From Pseudophaeobacter profundi (GTDB lineage Bacteria > Pseudomonadota > Alphaproteobacteria > Rhodobacterales > Rhodobacteraceae), in assembly GCF_029697505.1 (NCBI RefSeq), contig NZ_JARJEF010000004.1:124001-188000 (forward strand): a stretch of 64,000 nt of DNA. Reading direction: 5' to 3'. The translations under genes and the position numbers were made by a program. The notes below the pieces were generated by a model. The model saw only the letters and a list, made by a program, of their open reading frames with translations. It searched no databases and was not told the origin of the DNA. Shown here piece after piece: positions 39,781-49,494 of this stretch (position 1 is its first letter; every line of letters begins with the position of its first letter).

Positions 39781-42474
39781 TTATATTGCCCCCATTGTCG
39801 AGATTTTACGCGCATTTGGCAGGGAAATTCTAAAGCCACCGCCGCTGTGTTCGGCCAGGTAGAAAATATCCCCGCCAAGGCGCTGCATGATTTCACGGGA
39901 AATTGCCAATCCCAGCCCCGCCCCGCCTGCCCGCTCTGGGCTAACACGCGAGAATTTTTCAAAAATCAACTGCTGGTAGTCCACCGGAACACCACTGCCA
40001 TTGTCGATGAAATCAATCCAAACCTGGTCCTGCTGGCAGGTGACGGAAATGGTCAGTTCGGGCGTTTCTGCGTCGCAGTATTTCTGCGCATTGGCGATCA
40101 AGTTGATAAAGACCTGCGCCAGCCGATCCAGATCGGAAGAGATCTGCACCGCCTCACTTTCGGGGGTACGTGTAACCAGCATGCTGGTGCCAGTACCGGC
40201 CAGCGCCGTGGATACCGCATGATCCATCACCGCATCAAGACGGCCTGTCGACATGTTCAAACTGACCTGACCGCTTTCCAGCACGCTCAGATCCAGCAGG
40301 TCGTTCAACAGGCGGGTCAACCGCAGGGCTTCGTCGTGGATGATGCTGGCATAGCGGTTCTTATCCGTCTGCGGCAGGGAGCCATTGTCGCGCAGAATTT
40401 CGGAAAACGCCCGGATAGAGGTCATCGGCGTGCGCAGCTCGTGGCTCACCTGGCTAAGGAAAGCATCCTTTTGCTGCGAAATCTGCGTCAGTTTTTCGTT
40501 GGATTCGCGCAGCTGCAGTGCCGTGCGTGACAATTGCTCTGATTGCGCCTCCAACTGGTTGGAATACTCCAGCATCTGTGCGGTCTCATCTGCAACCGCA
40601 AGCAGATCCTGCACCGAAACTGAAGAGCCGCCAACAATCTGTCCGATCATCGCATGCGCTGCCGCCGCCCCGATAGAGGCCCCCAATTCGCGCTCCAGTT
40701 GCTCAAGAAAGGCGGGGGTCGGGTCCGGCAGCGGCCCATGCCCCCCCTGACGCGTTAATTCGCGCTGGAAAAAGGCCTGGGCCTCTTTTGCACCAAGGAT
40801 GCGCTGAGACATCACCATCAGGTCTTCGCTCTGGGCCACCGATCCTGTCCAGCCGCGCGGGCCAGAGGAATGTTCAAAAACATTGACGAACTGGGCCCCC
40901 TGCAGCCGCTCTATCGGGCTGGGAAACGTCAGCAGCGATACGAGACAAAAGACCACCGCATTCAGCATCATGGACCAGAGCACCGCATGCACTGTGGGAT
41001 CGATCCCCTCAATTCCAAACAGGGCCTGCGGCCGCAGCCAGGACAGGCCAAACAGGCCATTGGCCAGGATATGATCAGGCAGCAGCCCACCGCCAAGTGC
41101 GGGCAAAAGCATGGTGTAGATCCAAATGCCAAACCCAACCGACAGCCCGGCAAGCGCGCCACTTCGGGTTGCACCTCGCCAGAACAGCCCCCCAACCAGG
41201 GCCGGCAGCATCTGCGAAATCCCGGCGAAAGAGATCAACCCGACCGCCGCCAGCGTCGCGCCACCGCCAGACAGCTTATAGTAGAAATACCCAAGCGCCA
41301 GGATCACCGCGATAGAAATGCGCCGGGCAAACAGCACAACATTGCGCACATCCCCCGAGACCGACGCCCCCGCCGCCCCCTGCATATACAGCCAGATCGG
41401 CATGACAATATGGTTCGATACCATGGTCGACAGCGCCATCGCCGCCACGATCACCATGGAGGTCGCCGAGGAAAATCCCCCCAGAAAAGACAGCATCGCC
41501 AGCCCCTGCTGCCCCTGCGACAACGGCACTGTCAGCACAAAAAGGTCCGGGTTGGATCCGGTCGGCAGCAGTTCCAGCCCGATGGCGGCAATCGGCACCA
41601 CAAACATCGAAATCAACAGCAGATAGAGCGGAAAGGCCCAGGCCGCGACCCTCAGGTGGCGCTCGTCCTCGTTTTCGACAACCATGACCTGAAACATCCG
41701 CGGCAGACAGACAAAGGCAGCAGCCGACAAAAAGGTAATCGTCGTCCAGCGACTGCCATCCACCCGCCAGTCGCCAATGCGCGAGGCGTCGATCCGCGAC
41801 ATGGTGTGACTGATGCCATCCGACAGGCCCCAGACCACAAAGATCCCCACCGCCAGAAGCGCCAGCAGTTTCACCACAGCCTCAAGCGCGATGGCAGTTA
41901 CCACCCCGTGGTGGCGTTCGTTTGCATTGAGATTTCGGGTACCAAACAGAATGGCAAAGACCGCCAGCCCCGCCGTTACCCAGAACACCGTGGTGGTTTC
42001 ATGGTAACTGCGCAGCGGATCGGCCTCTGAAAAAATGGAGAAAGACAGAGTAATAGATTGCAATTGCAGTGAAATATACGGCGTTATGCCAATCACCGCC
42101 AGCAACGTGACGCCAATCGCCAATGCGTTGGACTTACCGTAGCGCGCCGACAAAAGGTCCGCGATAGAGGTAACCCGCTGGCTGCGCCCCACCCTTACCA
42201 ACTTGCGCAGGCCCCACCACCAGCCCACCATGACCAGGGTTGGGCCCAGATAGATTGTCAGGAATTCCAACCCCGAACGCGCCGCGTAGCCTACCGCGCC
42301 ATAAAAGGTCCAGGCGGTGCAATAGATCGACAGCGACAGGGTGTAGATCAACGGCGAGCGGATCCAGGCAGAGCCCTGCCCGCGCGCCGCCCGGCGATCT
42401 GCCAGAAAGGCAACAAAGAACAGCAAAGCCACATAGCTCAGGCAGACCAGCACCAATAGGTTGAGCGAGGCCAT
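39781..42474 (-). CDS. Sodium:solute symporter-fused sensor histidine kinase
   Basis: This 897-residue protein has an N-terminal sodium:solute symporter domain with about 13 helices (residues about 1-520), including LGGFSSATSMVIVAAMALSTM. A linker and a coiled coil (about 590-670) follow. The kinase core has the H box SQVSHELRTPM with His678, the N box INLIANAQKY, DNGSGVP and GGAGLGLAIS. The design is shared with CbrA, PutP-kinase and the CrbS acetate-switch sensors. Small-molecule transport or binding in the first domain may gate the kinase. A receiver-only response regulator is encoded upstream. The ligand is unknown; acetate is a reasonable candidate. Confidence 0.88.
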   Translation of the reverse strand: MASLNLLVLVCLSYVALLFFVAFLADRRAARGQGSAWIRSPLIYTLSLSIYCTAWTFYGAVGYAARSGLEFLTIYLGPTLVMVGWWWGLRKLVRVGRSQRVTSIADLLSARYGKSNALAIGVTLLAVIGITPYISLQLQSITLSFSIFSEADPLRSYHETTTVFWVTAGLAVFAILFGTRNLNANERHHGVVTAIALEAVVKLLALLAVGIFVVWGLSDGISHTMSRIDASRIGDWRVDGSRWTTITFLSAAAFVCLPRMFQVMVVENEDERHLRVAAWAFPLYLLLISMFVVPIAAIGLELLPTGSNPDLFVLTVPLSQGQQGLAMLSFLGGFSSATSMVIVAAMALSTMVSNHIVMPIWLYMQGAAGASVSGDVRNVVLFARRISIAVILALGYFYYKLSGGGATLAAVGLISFAGISQMLPALVGGLFWRGATRSGALAGLSVGFGIWIYTMLLPALGGGLLPDHILANGLFGLSWLRPQALFGIEGIDPTVHAVLWSMMLNAVVFCLVSLLTFPSPIERLQGAQFVNVFEHSSGPRGWTGSVAQSEDLMVMSQRILGAKEAQAFFQRELTRQGGHGPLPDPTPAFLEQLERELGASIGAAAAHAMIGQIVGGSSVSVQDLLAVADETAQMLEYSNQLEAQSEQLSRTALQLRESNEKLTQISQQKDAFLSQVSHELRTPMTSIRAFSEILRDNGSLPQTDKNRYASIIHDEALRLTRLLNDLLDLSVLESGQVSLNMSTGRLDAVMDHAVSTALAGTGTSMLVTRTPESEAVQISSDLDRLAQVFINLIANAQKYCDAETPELTISVTCQQDQVWIDFIDNGSGVPVDYQQLIFEKFSRVSPERAGGAGLGLAISREIMQRLGGDIFYLAEHSGGGFRISLPNARKISTMGAI

Positions 42475-42797
42475 CAGGGCTGTTCATCCAGGCGGCCGCC
42501 CTCGGTCCAGTGCCCAGCCCAAAGCCGCACCGCCACGCCAAAGGCAAAGCTGACGGCGATCAGTCCGGCCCAGACCACAAAGATATAGATGATTGCCACC
42601 GAGGTCGGCATGCCGCCATGGGTGTCCGGGGCCGGATAGGGATCCGGGTTTGGCCACATCAGCGGCACTGCAAACAGCAGCGCGCCCAGAATAGGCAAGA
42701 GCCGGGCAATATCCATCAACCGGCGGCGGCGATAGGTTCGCCGCTCTACAAAGGGGGTTTTTGGCTCACCCTGATGCCCTGCCCCGTCACCGCGCAT
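42474..42797 (-). CDS. Small membrane protein between response regulator and kinase
   Basis: This 107-residue protein has a charged N-terminus (KTPFVERRTYRRRRLMD) and two transmembrane helices (about residues 30-47 and 67-88). It starts immediately after the response-regulator stop (no intervening base) and its stop overlaps the kinase start, so it is translated with both. Unknown family. An in-frame Met at codon 28 (MDIARLL) could be a start that yields a shorter protein. Confidence 0.65.
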   Translation of the reverse strand: MRGDGAGHQGEPKTPFVERRTYRRRRLMDIARLLPILGALLFAVPLMWPNPDPYPAPDTHGGMPTSVAIIYIFVVWAGLIAVSFAFGVAVRLWAGHWTEGGRLDEQP

Positions 42798-43202
42798 TCA
42801 TGACGCCGCGCCAAGGTCAGGCGCTGTCTGATAGGCCTGCGCATACAAATCCCGCACCGCGGTCAGCACCTCGGAATTGGAAAAGGGTTTGGTCATAAAG
42901 CGCGTAACCCCGGCCTTTTCCGCCATCTCGCGATCTTTGAGCTGGCCGCGCGCGGTCAGCATCAGCACTGGCAGCGGCTGAAATTCCGCAACCGCGCGCA
43001 GCTCGGTTATGACTTCCAGGCCGCTTTTTCCCGGCAGCATCAAATCCAGAATCACCAGATCCGGCTGCGCCGCCCTGATCACCTCTACCGCTGTGCTGCC
43101 TTCGCCATGGACATCCACCTGCCAACCATCACGGCTTAACAAAAATCGGATGGCCTCTGCGATATTTGGCTCGTCTTCAATTAAAACTACATGCCTGCTC
43201 AT
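42798..43202 (-). CDS. Receiver-only response regulator
   Basis: This 134-residue protein is a single REC domain with the acidic pair ED at residues 9-10, phosphoacceptor Asp53 (LVILDLMLPGKSG), MLTARG and the conserved Lys in FMTKPFS. There is no DNA-binding output domain, so it must act through protein contacts or phosphotransfer. It is first in the minus-strand operon with a small membrane protein and the symporter-fused kinase, its probable phosphodonor. Confidence 0.88.
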   Translation of the reverse strand: MSRHVVLIEDEPNIAEAIRFLLSRDGWQVDVHGEGSTAVEVIRAAQPDLVILDLMLPGKSGLEVITELRAVAEFQPLPVLMLTARGQLKDREMAEKAGVTRFMTKPFSNSEVLTAVRDLYAQAYQTAPDLGAAS

Positions 43203-43256
43203 TGGCAGATATTCCTCCCAGCGCGGCTGTTTCAGGCAGTTTTCCGCCTCCTTTTA

Positions 43257-43293
43257 CCGTGCCAGCCCTCCACTCGGGGGTGGGCTGGCACGG
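43257..43293. promoter_or_regulatory. Perfect 12-bp inverted repeat between scfR-like and response-regulator genes
   Basis: CCGTGCCAGCCC (43257-43268) pairs perfectly with GGGCTGGCACGG (43282-43293). It lacks a T-run on either strand, so it could be a factor-dependent terminator of the scfR-like gene or an operator before the response-regulator gene. Confidence 0.5.
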
Positions 43294-43367
43294 CAGGTTG
43301 TTCGGGCAGCCCTTGCCAAAACCGCGTTCTTTTCCCAAGGCAGACTAGCCGCGCCGACTGGCGCCTG

Positions 43368-44666
43368 TCAAAACTCTTCCTTCAGGATCGAAGGTTCACG
43401 CCGGGCATCACAGGTTTGGCGCGGGCAGATACGGCAGCTGCCCCCCACCGCCTGCGCATCCGCTGGGACTTCGCGCCGCGGCAGGATCAGCATCACCGCA
43501 TGATAAAGCGGATCACGATCAAAGGAACCGGGAACGTGGTCCCAGGCCACCGCCAGGCATTCAAACCCCAGCGCGCTACGGCCCTGCTGCACCACATTGC
43601 GGCGCAGCGGCACATCCGGCCGCTGCAACGCGGTATAAAGCGGCCAGAGTGGACAAGAAGCCCCAAAGCGCGGCAGAGCAAATCCGGCAACTGGCTTGCG
43701 AAACAACAAAGACCCAGAGGCATCGCAGATCACAAGCCCTGCTTCCTGCCCCAGCACCTCGCTTGGCAAAACCCCAAGACGCCGGAGCACCACAGGCAGT
43801 TTCACCCCAAAGTGACGCGCCAGAGCAGAGGCATCCAACCCCTCGGCCTGGATCAGCCTGGTCACTGCCTGCAGCGGCATTTTCTGCGCATCCCGTTGAT
43901 ATTGTTCCAGCACCCGGCGGGCGATCCCCCGCGCGGCCTCGCTGACCAATTGCGGTGCAGCCGCCACCACACTGGCCGGATCACTGCGCCCCTCTTCCAG
44001 TTCCGGGAAATGATAGCCATGGACCAGCAAGAATTCCTCGGCCTCTTCCTGTGGCACCCCGCGCCGTTCGGCGCTGCTATCGCTCTCATCAAGAAAATTC
44101 ACCAGGGCCCGGCTGCTTTCGGCCAATCGCAACGAATCTTCATTCAGGTTTTTGTGGAACCGATCGCGCCATTCGGCCTCTAGCTCTCCGGTTTCAGCCA
44201 GGATCGATGCGGTAGAGCGAATGGCCGCTGCCGTTGACAACACCTCGTGCAGCGACGCGGCAAGATGCGGATCATGGGTCAGCCGATCTGACAAAGTTTC
44301 AACCGTACGTTCCAGCCGTGCAATCCGCTGGTGATTGTTGGCCAGCACTTCAGCCCAGCCAGGAAAGCGCCCGGCGAACTCATCCGCGCGGTCCAGCTCT
44401 GCCACCGGGGTGCTCGCATCCGCCGCCGCCTCGCGCAGGGCGGAAATCAGTGCCGCCTCGGCGCCTTCGCTCAGCATCGAGGGTTCCACCCCCAGCACAT
44501 GCGCCAGGTCCACCAGCAGTTTACCACCGATTCTACGCCGGTTATGTTCGATCAGATTAAGGTAAGAGGCCGAGATGCCAGCTTTGCGGGCCAGCTCTGC
44601 TTGGCGAATGCCCAGGATCAAACGACGTTCCCGAATCCGGCTGCCTGTCAGCGTGTCGCGCGCCAT
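43368..44666 (-). CDS. ScfR/RamB-like short-chain fatty-acyl regulator (XRE family)
   Basis: This 432-residue regulator has an N-terminal XRE helix-turn-helix (about residues 10-65: RIRERRLILGIRQAELARKAGISASYLNLIEHNRRRIG). A middle region has the GRFPGWAEVLANNHQRIARLERTVETLSDRL coiled segment. The long C-terminal DUF2083-type domain ends in a Cys cluster (GGSCRICPRQTCDARREP). This plan matches ScfR regulators that respond to acyl-CoA, such as RamB and PccR. The start at 44666 follows GGGAGCCC. It is divergent from the Liv-type ABC operon. It may control that operon or the acetate genes. Confidence 0.82.
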   Translation of the reverse strand: MARDTLTGSRIRERRLILGIRQAELARKAGISASYLNLIEHNRRRIGGKLLVDLAHVLGVEPSMLSEGAEAALISALREAAADASTPVAELDRADEFAGRFPGWAEVLANNHQRIARLERTVETLSDRLTHDPHLAASLHEVLSTAAAIRSTASILAETGELEAEWRDRFHKNLNEDSLRLAESSRALVNFLDESDSSAERRGVPQEEAEEFLLVHGYHFPELEEGRSDPASVVAAAPQLVSEAARGIARRVLEQYQRDAQKMPLQAVTRLIQAEGLDASALARHFGVKLPVVLRRLGVLPSEVLGQEAGLVICDASGSLLFRKPVAGFALPRFGASCPLWPLYTALQRPDVPLRRNVVQQGRSALGFECLAVAWDHVPGSFDRDPLYHAVMLILPRREVPADAQAVGGSCRICPRQTCDARREPSILKEEF

Positions 44667-44727
44667 TGTGGGCTCCCTGTCAAAATCACACCTTTTCAAC
44701 GGCTTTCTGCGCTGCAATATAAGAAAA

Positions 44728-44810
44728 TTTACAGAACCCACCGGCATACTGTGCATTTGTTTACAGAATAGGCCATCATTTCAAGGGTTTTATTGCGAAA
44801 TTTTACAACA
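44728..44810. promoter_or_regulatory. TTTACA repeats between scfR-like gene and the Liv-type operon
   Basis: TTTACAGAA occurs at 44728-44736 and 44760-44768, 32 bases apart (about three helical turns), and a related TTTACAACA lies at 44802-44810. Tandem repeats in the shared promoter are a good candidate for the ScfR-like regulator operator. The assignment is inference. Confidence 0.5.
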
Positions 44811-44897
44811 GGCTCTCATACTGATTTTGCACAAATCGTGCAGACGTTGCGCAGAAGTGAGGAGCTGCCCGGCGTTTTACACATAAGGGAGGATTAA

Positions 44898-46244
44898 ATG
44901 TCCAAGTCAGATTTCTCGCGTCGCGGAGTCCTGAAGACAGGTGCTCTTGCTGGCACTGGCCTTGCGCTTCCAACAATTTTCACTGCGTCTTCCGCAGCTG
45001 CTTTCACGAATGACCCAACCGGAAGTTCGGTAACCCTGGGCTTCAACGTTCCACAGACCGGCCCCTATGCGGATGAGGGCGCGGATGAGCTGCGTGCCTA
45101 TCGGCTGGCGGTTGAACATCTGAATGGCGGCGGCGACGGCGGCATGATGAACACCTTCTCGTCCAAAGAATTGCAGGGCAATGGCATCCTGGGCAAGGAA
45201 GTCAAATTCGTCACTGGCGACACGCAGACAAAATCTGATGCGGCACGCGCCTCGGCCAAGTCGATGATCGAAAAAGACGGCGCCGTGATGATCACCGGTG
45301 GCTCGTCCTCCGGGGTGGCAATCGCCGTTCAGGGCCTGTGCCAGGAAGCTGGCGTTATCTTCATGGCCGGTCTGACACATTCCAACGACACCACCGGTAA
45401 AGACAAGAAAGCCAATGGTTTCCGTCACTTCTTTAACGGTTACATGTCGGCAGCGGCGCTGGCGCCTGTGCTGAAGAACCTCTATGGCACCGACCGCAAC
45501 GCCTATCACCTGACCGCAGACTACACCTGGGGCTGGACCCAGGAAGAAAGCATCGCGGCGGCAACCGAAGCCCTGGGCTGGAACACGGTCGAAAAGGTGC
45601 GTACGCCACTGGCTGCCACCGACTTCTCGTCCTATATCGCCCCAGTGCTGAACTCTGGTGCAGACGTGCTGGTTCTGAACCACTACGGCGGCAACATGGT
45701 GAACTCGCTGACCAACGCGGTTCAGTTTGGCCTGCGTGAGAAGGTTGTGAATGGCAAGAACTTCGAAATCGTTGTTCCGCTCTATTCGCGTCTAATGGCC
45801 AAAGGTGCCGGAGCCAACGTTAAAGGCATCCACGGCTCCACCAACTGGCACTGGTCGCTGCAGGACGAAGGCAGCCAGGCCTTTGTGCGCTCCTTCGGCA
45901 CCAAATACGGCTTCCCACCCAGCCAGGCGGCACACACTGTTTATTGCCAGACCATGCTCTATGCAGATGCGGTTTCGCGCGCGGGTTCGTTCAACCCCTG
46001 CGCTGTTGTCGAAGCCCTGGAAGGCTTTGAATTCGACGGCCTGGGCAACGGCAAGACGCTTTATCGGGCCGAAGACCACCAGTGCTTCAAAGACGTTCTG
46101 GTTGTACGTGGTAAAGAAAACCCCACGTCCGAGTTTGACCTTCTTGAAGTGGTTGAAGTCACACCTGCAGCACAGGTTACCTATCCTGCGGATCACCCGA
46201 TGTTCGCGGGCGGTGCATTGGGCAGCTGTAACCCGGGCGCCTAA
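44898..46244 (+). CDS. Liv-type ABC transporter substrate-binding protein with twin-arginine signal
   Basis: This 448-residue periplasmic protein starts with SRRGVLKTG followed by a hydrophobic stretch and AAAF, a Tat-type export signal (twin Arg then a hydrophobic core). The mature part follows the branched-chain amino acid/amide-binding fold (VTLGFNVPQTGPYADEGADELRAYRLAVEHLNGG; GAVMITGGSSSGVAIAV). A hairpin downstream separates it from the permease genes. Ligand unknown. The neighbouring acyl-CoA synthetase and fatty-acyl regulator suggest a carboxylate that is activated after uptake. Confidence 0.87.
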   Translation: MSKSDFSRRGVLKTGALAGTGLALPTIFTASSAAAFTNDPTGSSVTLGFNVPQTGPYADEGADELRAYRLAVEHLNGGGDGGMMNTFSSKELQGNGILGKEVKFVTGDTQTKSDAARASAKSMIEKDGAVMITGGSSSGVAIAVQGLCQEAGVIFMAGLTHSNDTTGKDKKANGFRHFFNGYMSAAALAPVLKNLYGTDRNAYHLTADYTWGWTQEESIAAATEALGWNTVEKVRTPLAATDFSSYIAPVLNSGADVLVLNHYGGNMVNSLTNAVQFGLREKVVNGKNFEIVVPLYSRLMAKGAGANVKGIHGSTNWHWSLQDEGSQAFVRSFGTKYGFPPSQAAHTVYCQTMLYADAVSRAGSFNPCAVVEALEGFEFDGLGNGKTLYRAEDHQCFKDVLVVRGKENPTSEFDLLEVVEVTPAAQVTYPADHPMFAGGALGSCNPGA

Positions 46245-46258
46245 TTCAGGTAGTCATA

Positions 46259-46284
46259 GCCGGGCGCTTGCTTTAGCGCCCGGC
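46259..46284 (+). promoter_or_regulatory. Intercistronic hairpin after the Liv-type binding protein
   Basis: GCCGGGCGCT (46259-46268) pairs perfectly with AGCGCCCGGC (46275-46284) around a 6-base loop. It is probably an attenuator or RNA-stability hairpin that favours the binding protein over the permeases. Confidence 0.7.
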
Positions 46285-46420
46285 GCATTATCTTCATTCT
46301 GACATCCCGGTTTCACCTGGCGCGGCTATTGCCGTGTGGGCGTGCCGTTAAGACGGGGCATGAGGCCTCGCAGGGTCGGAATCCACCACTTCCACATCGA
46401 AGAACCCAAGGGTGGGGACT

Positions 46421-47443
46421 ATGGACGCAATCCTATTGCAAATTTTAAACGGGCTGGACAAAGGCTCTGCCTATGCGCTGATCGCGCTAGGCCTGACACT
46501 CATTTTTGGCACGCTGGGCGTGGTGAACTTTGCGCATGGCGCCCTGTTCATGATTGGTGCCTTCTGCGCCGTCACCGTGCAGCGCCTTCTTAGCCTCAGC
46601 TACGAGATGGTCGACGAAAGCCAGAAAGACTTTCTCGGCAACCCGCTGAAGGTAAAAACACCCTATGTGGAGAGTTGGTTCGGCCCCGAAATTGGCGGCA
46701 CGATAATAGACTGGGCGGTGCCCATCGCCATTCTCTTTGCGATCCCGATCATGGTCTTAATCGGTTTTGTCATGGAACGCGGGCTGATCAAGCATTTTTA
46801 CAAGCGCGAACATGCAGATCAGATCCTGGTGACCTTTGGCCTGGCCATCGTGCTGCAAGAGGTGATCAAATATTTCTACGGTGCCAATCCAATCCAGACA
46901 CCTTCCCCTGAAGCGCTGAGCGGCGTTGCCAATGTGGGCGCATTGCTGGGCATGGATATCGTCTACCCAGTCTGGCGCATCGTCTATTTCTTCTTTTCGG
47001 TTGCTGTTATCGGCGCGATCTTTTCCTTCCTGCAGTTCACCACCTTTGGGATGGTTGTGCGGGCAGGCATGGCTGATCGCGAAACTGTTGGCCTGTTGGG
47101 GATCAATATTGATCGCCGCTTTACCATCATGTTTGGGATTGCGGCCGCCGTCGCCGGCCTTGCCGGGGTGATGTACACCCCGATCAATTCGCCCAACTAC
47201 CACATGGGCATGGATTTTCTGGTGCTCAGCTTTGTGGTGGTTGTTGTTGGCGGCATGGGCTCTCTGCCCGGCGCCGTGCTGGCCGGTTTCCTGCTCGGCA
47301 TTCTGGAAAGCTTTGCCTCGATGAATGAAATCAAATCCATCCTGCCCGGTATCGACCAGATCATCATCTATGTGGTCGCGATCATAATCTTGCTCACCCG
47401 TCCGCGGGGTCTGATGGGCCGCAAAGGTGTGATGGAGGAATAA
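46421..47443 (+). CDS. Branched-chain amino acid-type ABC permease, LivH family
   Basis: This 340-residue membrane protein has about eight helices with the LivH motifs [30 protein letters not shown] and [24 protein letters not shown]. The ATG at 46421 is used; a GTG at 46412 in frame is less likely. It pairs with the following LivM-type permease, 4 bases away. Confidence 0.92.
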   Translation: MDAILLQILNGLDKGSAYALIALGLTLIFGTLGVVNFAHGALFMIGAFCAVTVQRLLSLSYEMVDESQKDFLGNPLKVKTPYVESWFGPEIGGTIIDWAVPIAILFAIPIMVLIGFVMERGLIKHFYKREHADQILVTFGLAIVLQEVIKYFYGANPIQTPSPEALSGVANVGALLGMDIVYPVWRIVYFFFSVAVIGAIFSFLQFTTFGMVVRAGMADRETVGLLGINIDRRFTIMFGIAAAVAGLAGVMYTPINSPNYHMGMDFLVLSFVVVVVGGMGSLPGAVLAGFLLGILESFASMNEIKSILPGIDQIIIYVVAIIILLTRPRGLMGRKGVMEE

Positions 47444-47447
47444 GCAC

Positions 47448-48650
47448 ATGTTCGGACTTGATAATAAAGATACTCGGATGCTGATCATCGTCGCTGTACT
47501 GACGCTTTTTGCACCCTTCATCCTCAATCCATTCCCCACGGGCAGCGCCATGGCGCAGTTCAATGCGGGCTACCCGGATCTGATGCAACGCTTTGTGATC
47601 TTTGGCATCTTTGCCATCGGTTTCAATATTCTCTTTGGCCTCACCGGTTATCTCTCCTTTGGTCACGCGGCCTTTCTGGGGGTCGGCTCCTACTCTGCCG
47701 TTTGGATGTTCAAACTGCTGAGCATGAACGTGGTGCCTGCCATCCTGCTGTCGGTAGCAATTTCGGGGCTGTTTGCGCTGCTCATTGGCTTTGTCTCGCT
47801 GCGGCGCTCGGGCATCTACTTCTCGATCCTGACGCTGGCCTTTGCACAGATGTCCTTTAACCTGGCCTATTCGGTTCTGACCCCCATCACCAATGGTGAA
47901 ACCGGTCTGCAACTGACGCTGGATGATCCCCGTATCCTGGGTGTTTCGGCCACCGCTGACGGATCAATTCCGGTAACCAGCCTGTTTGGTCTGGAAATGC
48001 GTTCAACCTTTGAAATGGTTGTTGGCCCCTGGGCCTTCCAGTTCAACGTCGGATACTACCTCTGTGCCTTGGTTCTGCTGGCGGCCTTCTATCTATCGAT
48101 CCGCATCTTCCGCTCGCCCTTTGGCATGATGCTGCGGGCTGTGAAGTCCAACCAGCAGCGGATGAACTACACCGGTCTCAACACCAAACCCTACACCCTT
48201 GCCGCCTTTGTGATCTCTGGCATGTATGCGGGTCTGGCCGGTGGTCTGATGGCCTCGATGGATCCGCTGGCTGGTGCGGAGCGCATGCAGTGGACCGCCT
48301 CGGGCGAGGTTGTTCTGATGACCATCCTCGGCGGTGCGGGCACATTGATCGGCCCGGTTCTGGGCGCTGGTTTCATCAAATACTTTGAGAATATCTTCTC
48401 AAAGATCAATGACACCGTGTTGCACAACTGGTTCGCCTTTATGCCCGACGGGCTGGAAGATTTTGTCGTCTTCATCGTGCATCCTTTCATCGGCAAAGGC
48501 TGGCATCTGACTCTGGGTATCATGTTCATGCTGGTTGTGGTCTTCCTCCCAGGTGGCCTGGTCGAAGGTGGTCAACGCATTGGCAAATGGGTGAAGGGTC
48601 GCAAGAACAAGGACGACTCCACCTCTGCCACAAAAACCCCTGCGGAATAA
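47448..48650 (+). CDS. Branched-chain amino acid-type ABC permease, LivM family
   Basis: This 400-residue permease has about ten helices, with the LivM features [20 protein letters not shown] and [16 protein letters not shown]. It ends in a charged, lysine-rich cytoplasmic tail. It is followed within 12 bases by the ATPase gene. Confidence 0.92.
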   Translation: MFGLDNKDTRMLIIVAVLTLFAPFILNPFPTGSAMAQFNAGYPDLMQRFVIFGIFAIGFNILFGLTGYLSFGHAAFLGVGSYSAVWMFKLLSMNVVPAILLSVAISGLFALLIGFVSLRRSGIYFSILTLAFAQMSFNLAYSVLTPITNGETGLQLTLDDPRILGVSATADGSIPVTSLFGLEMRSTFEMVVGPWAFQFNVGYYLCALVLLAAFYLSIRIFRSPFGMMLRAVKSNQQRMNYTGLNTKPYTLAAFVISGMYAGLAGGLMASMDPLAGAERMQWTASGEVVLMTILGGAGTLIGPVLGAGFIKYFENIFSKINDTVLHNWFAFMPDGLEDFVVFIVHPFIGKGWHLTLGIMFMLVVVFLPGGLVEGGQRIGKWVKGRKNKDDSTSATKTPAE

Positions 48651-48662
48651 GGAGACGGATTG

Positions 48663-49418
48663 ATGGGTATTCTTGAAGTCAAAAACGTAGGCAAACGCTT
48701 TGGTGGCCTGCAGGCGCTGGGGGATGTGAATCTCAGCGTCAAGGAAAACACCGTCCACGCCATTATCGGACCAAATGGCGCGGGCAAATCCACCCTGCTG
48801 AACTGTCTTGTGGGTAAGCTTATTCCTGATACCGGGTCGGTCATGTTTGATGGCCAGTCGGTGCTGGGGCGCAAACCCTTTGAGATCAACCAGATGGGCA
48901 TCAGCCGCGTGTTTCAAACACCTGAAATATTTGGGGATCTTTCGGTTCTGGAAAACATGATGATCCCCTGCTTTGCCAAACGGGATGGTGCGTTTTCTCT
49001 CAATGCCATCTCTTCGGTGCCCGCGCAGAAAGACGTGCTGGAAAAAGCCGAGGCAATGCTGGAGGAAATGAACATGGCGGACAAGCGGCACATGCATTCT
49101 GCCTCTCTGTCGCGGGGGGACAAACGGCGCCTTGAGATTGGCATGTGCCTGTCACAAGAGCCACGTCTGCTCTTGTTGGATGAACCCACCGCCGGGATGG
49201 CGCGGGCGGATACCAACAACACCATTGATCTGTTGAAAGAGATCAAGGAACAGCGCGACATCACCATCGCCATCATCGAACACGACATGCATGTGGTGTT
49301 CTCTCTTGCGGATCGGATCACCGTTCTGGCCCAGGGCACCCCCCTGGTCGAGGATGATCCGCAAAACATCCGTGGCAACCCCAAGGTACGCGAAGCCTAT
49401 CTCGGCGAGTCGGCATAA
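48663..49418 (+). CDS. ABC transporter ATP-binding protein, LivG type
   Basis: This 251-residue ATPase has Walker A GPNGAGKST, a signature loop SLSRGDKRRLEIGMCL and Walker B LLLLDEPTAGM. Signature LSRGDKR differs from the usual LSGGQ-like form, but this variant is common in LivG-type proteins. The ATG at 48663 follows GGAG. The long insert between Walker A and the signature is normal for LivG. Confidence 0.9.
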   Translation: MGILEVKNVGKRFGGLQALGDVNLSVKENTVHAIIGPNGAGKSTLLNCLVGKLIPDTGSVMFDGQSVLGRKPFEINQMGISRVFQTPEIFGDLSVLENMMIPCFAKRDGAFSLNAISSVPAQKDVLEKAEAMLEEMNMADKRHMHSASLSRGDKRRLEIGMCLSQEPRLLLLDEPTAGMARADTNNTIDLLKEIKEQRDITIAIIEHDMHVVFSLADRITVLAQGTPLVEDDPQNIRGNPKVREAYLGESA

Positions 49419-49494
49419 GAACGGACACTCCCTGCCCGTCCTGACAGGACATCACGCCAGTCAGGATGGGTCAGAGTAAGAAAGGACAAGACAG

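Noticed and set aside
40870..42030. 386-codon plus-strand frame
   Set aside because: Opposite the symporter domain of the fused kinase, rich in Arg, Gln and His as expected for the complement of membrane-protein codons.
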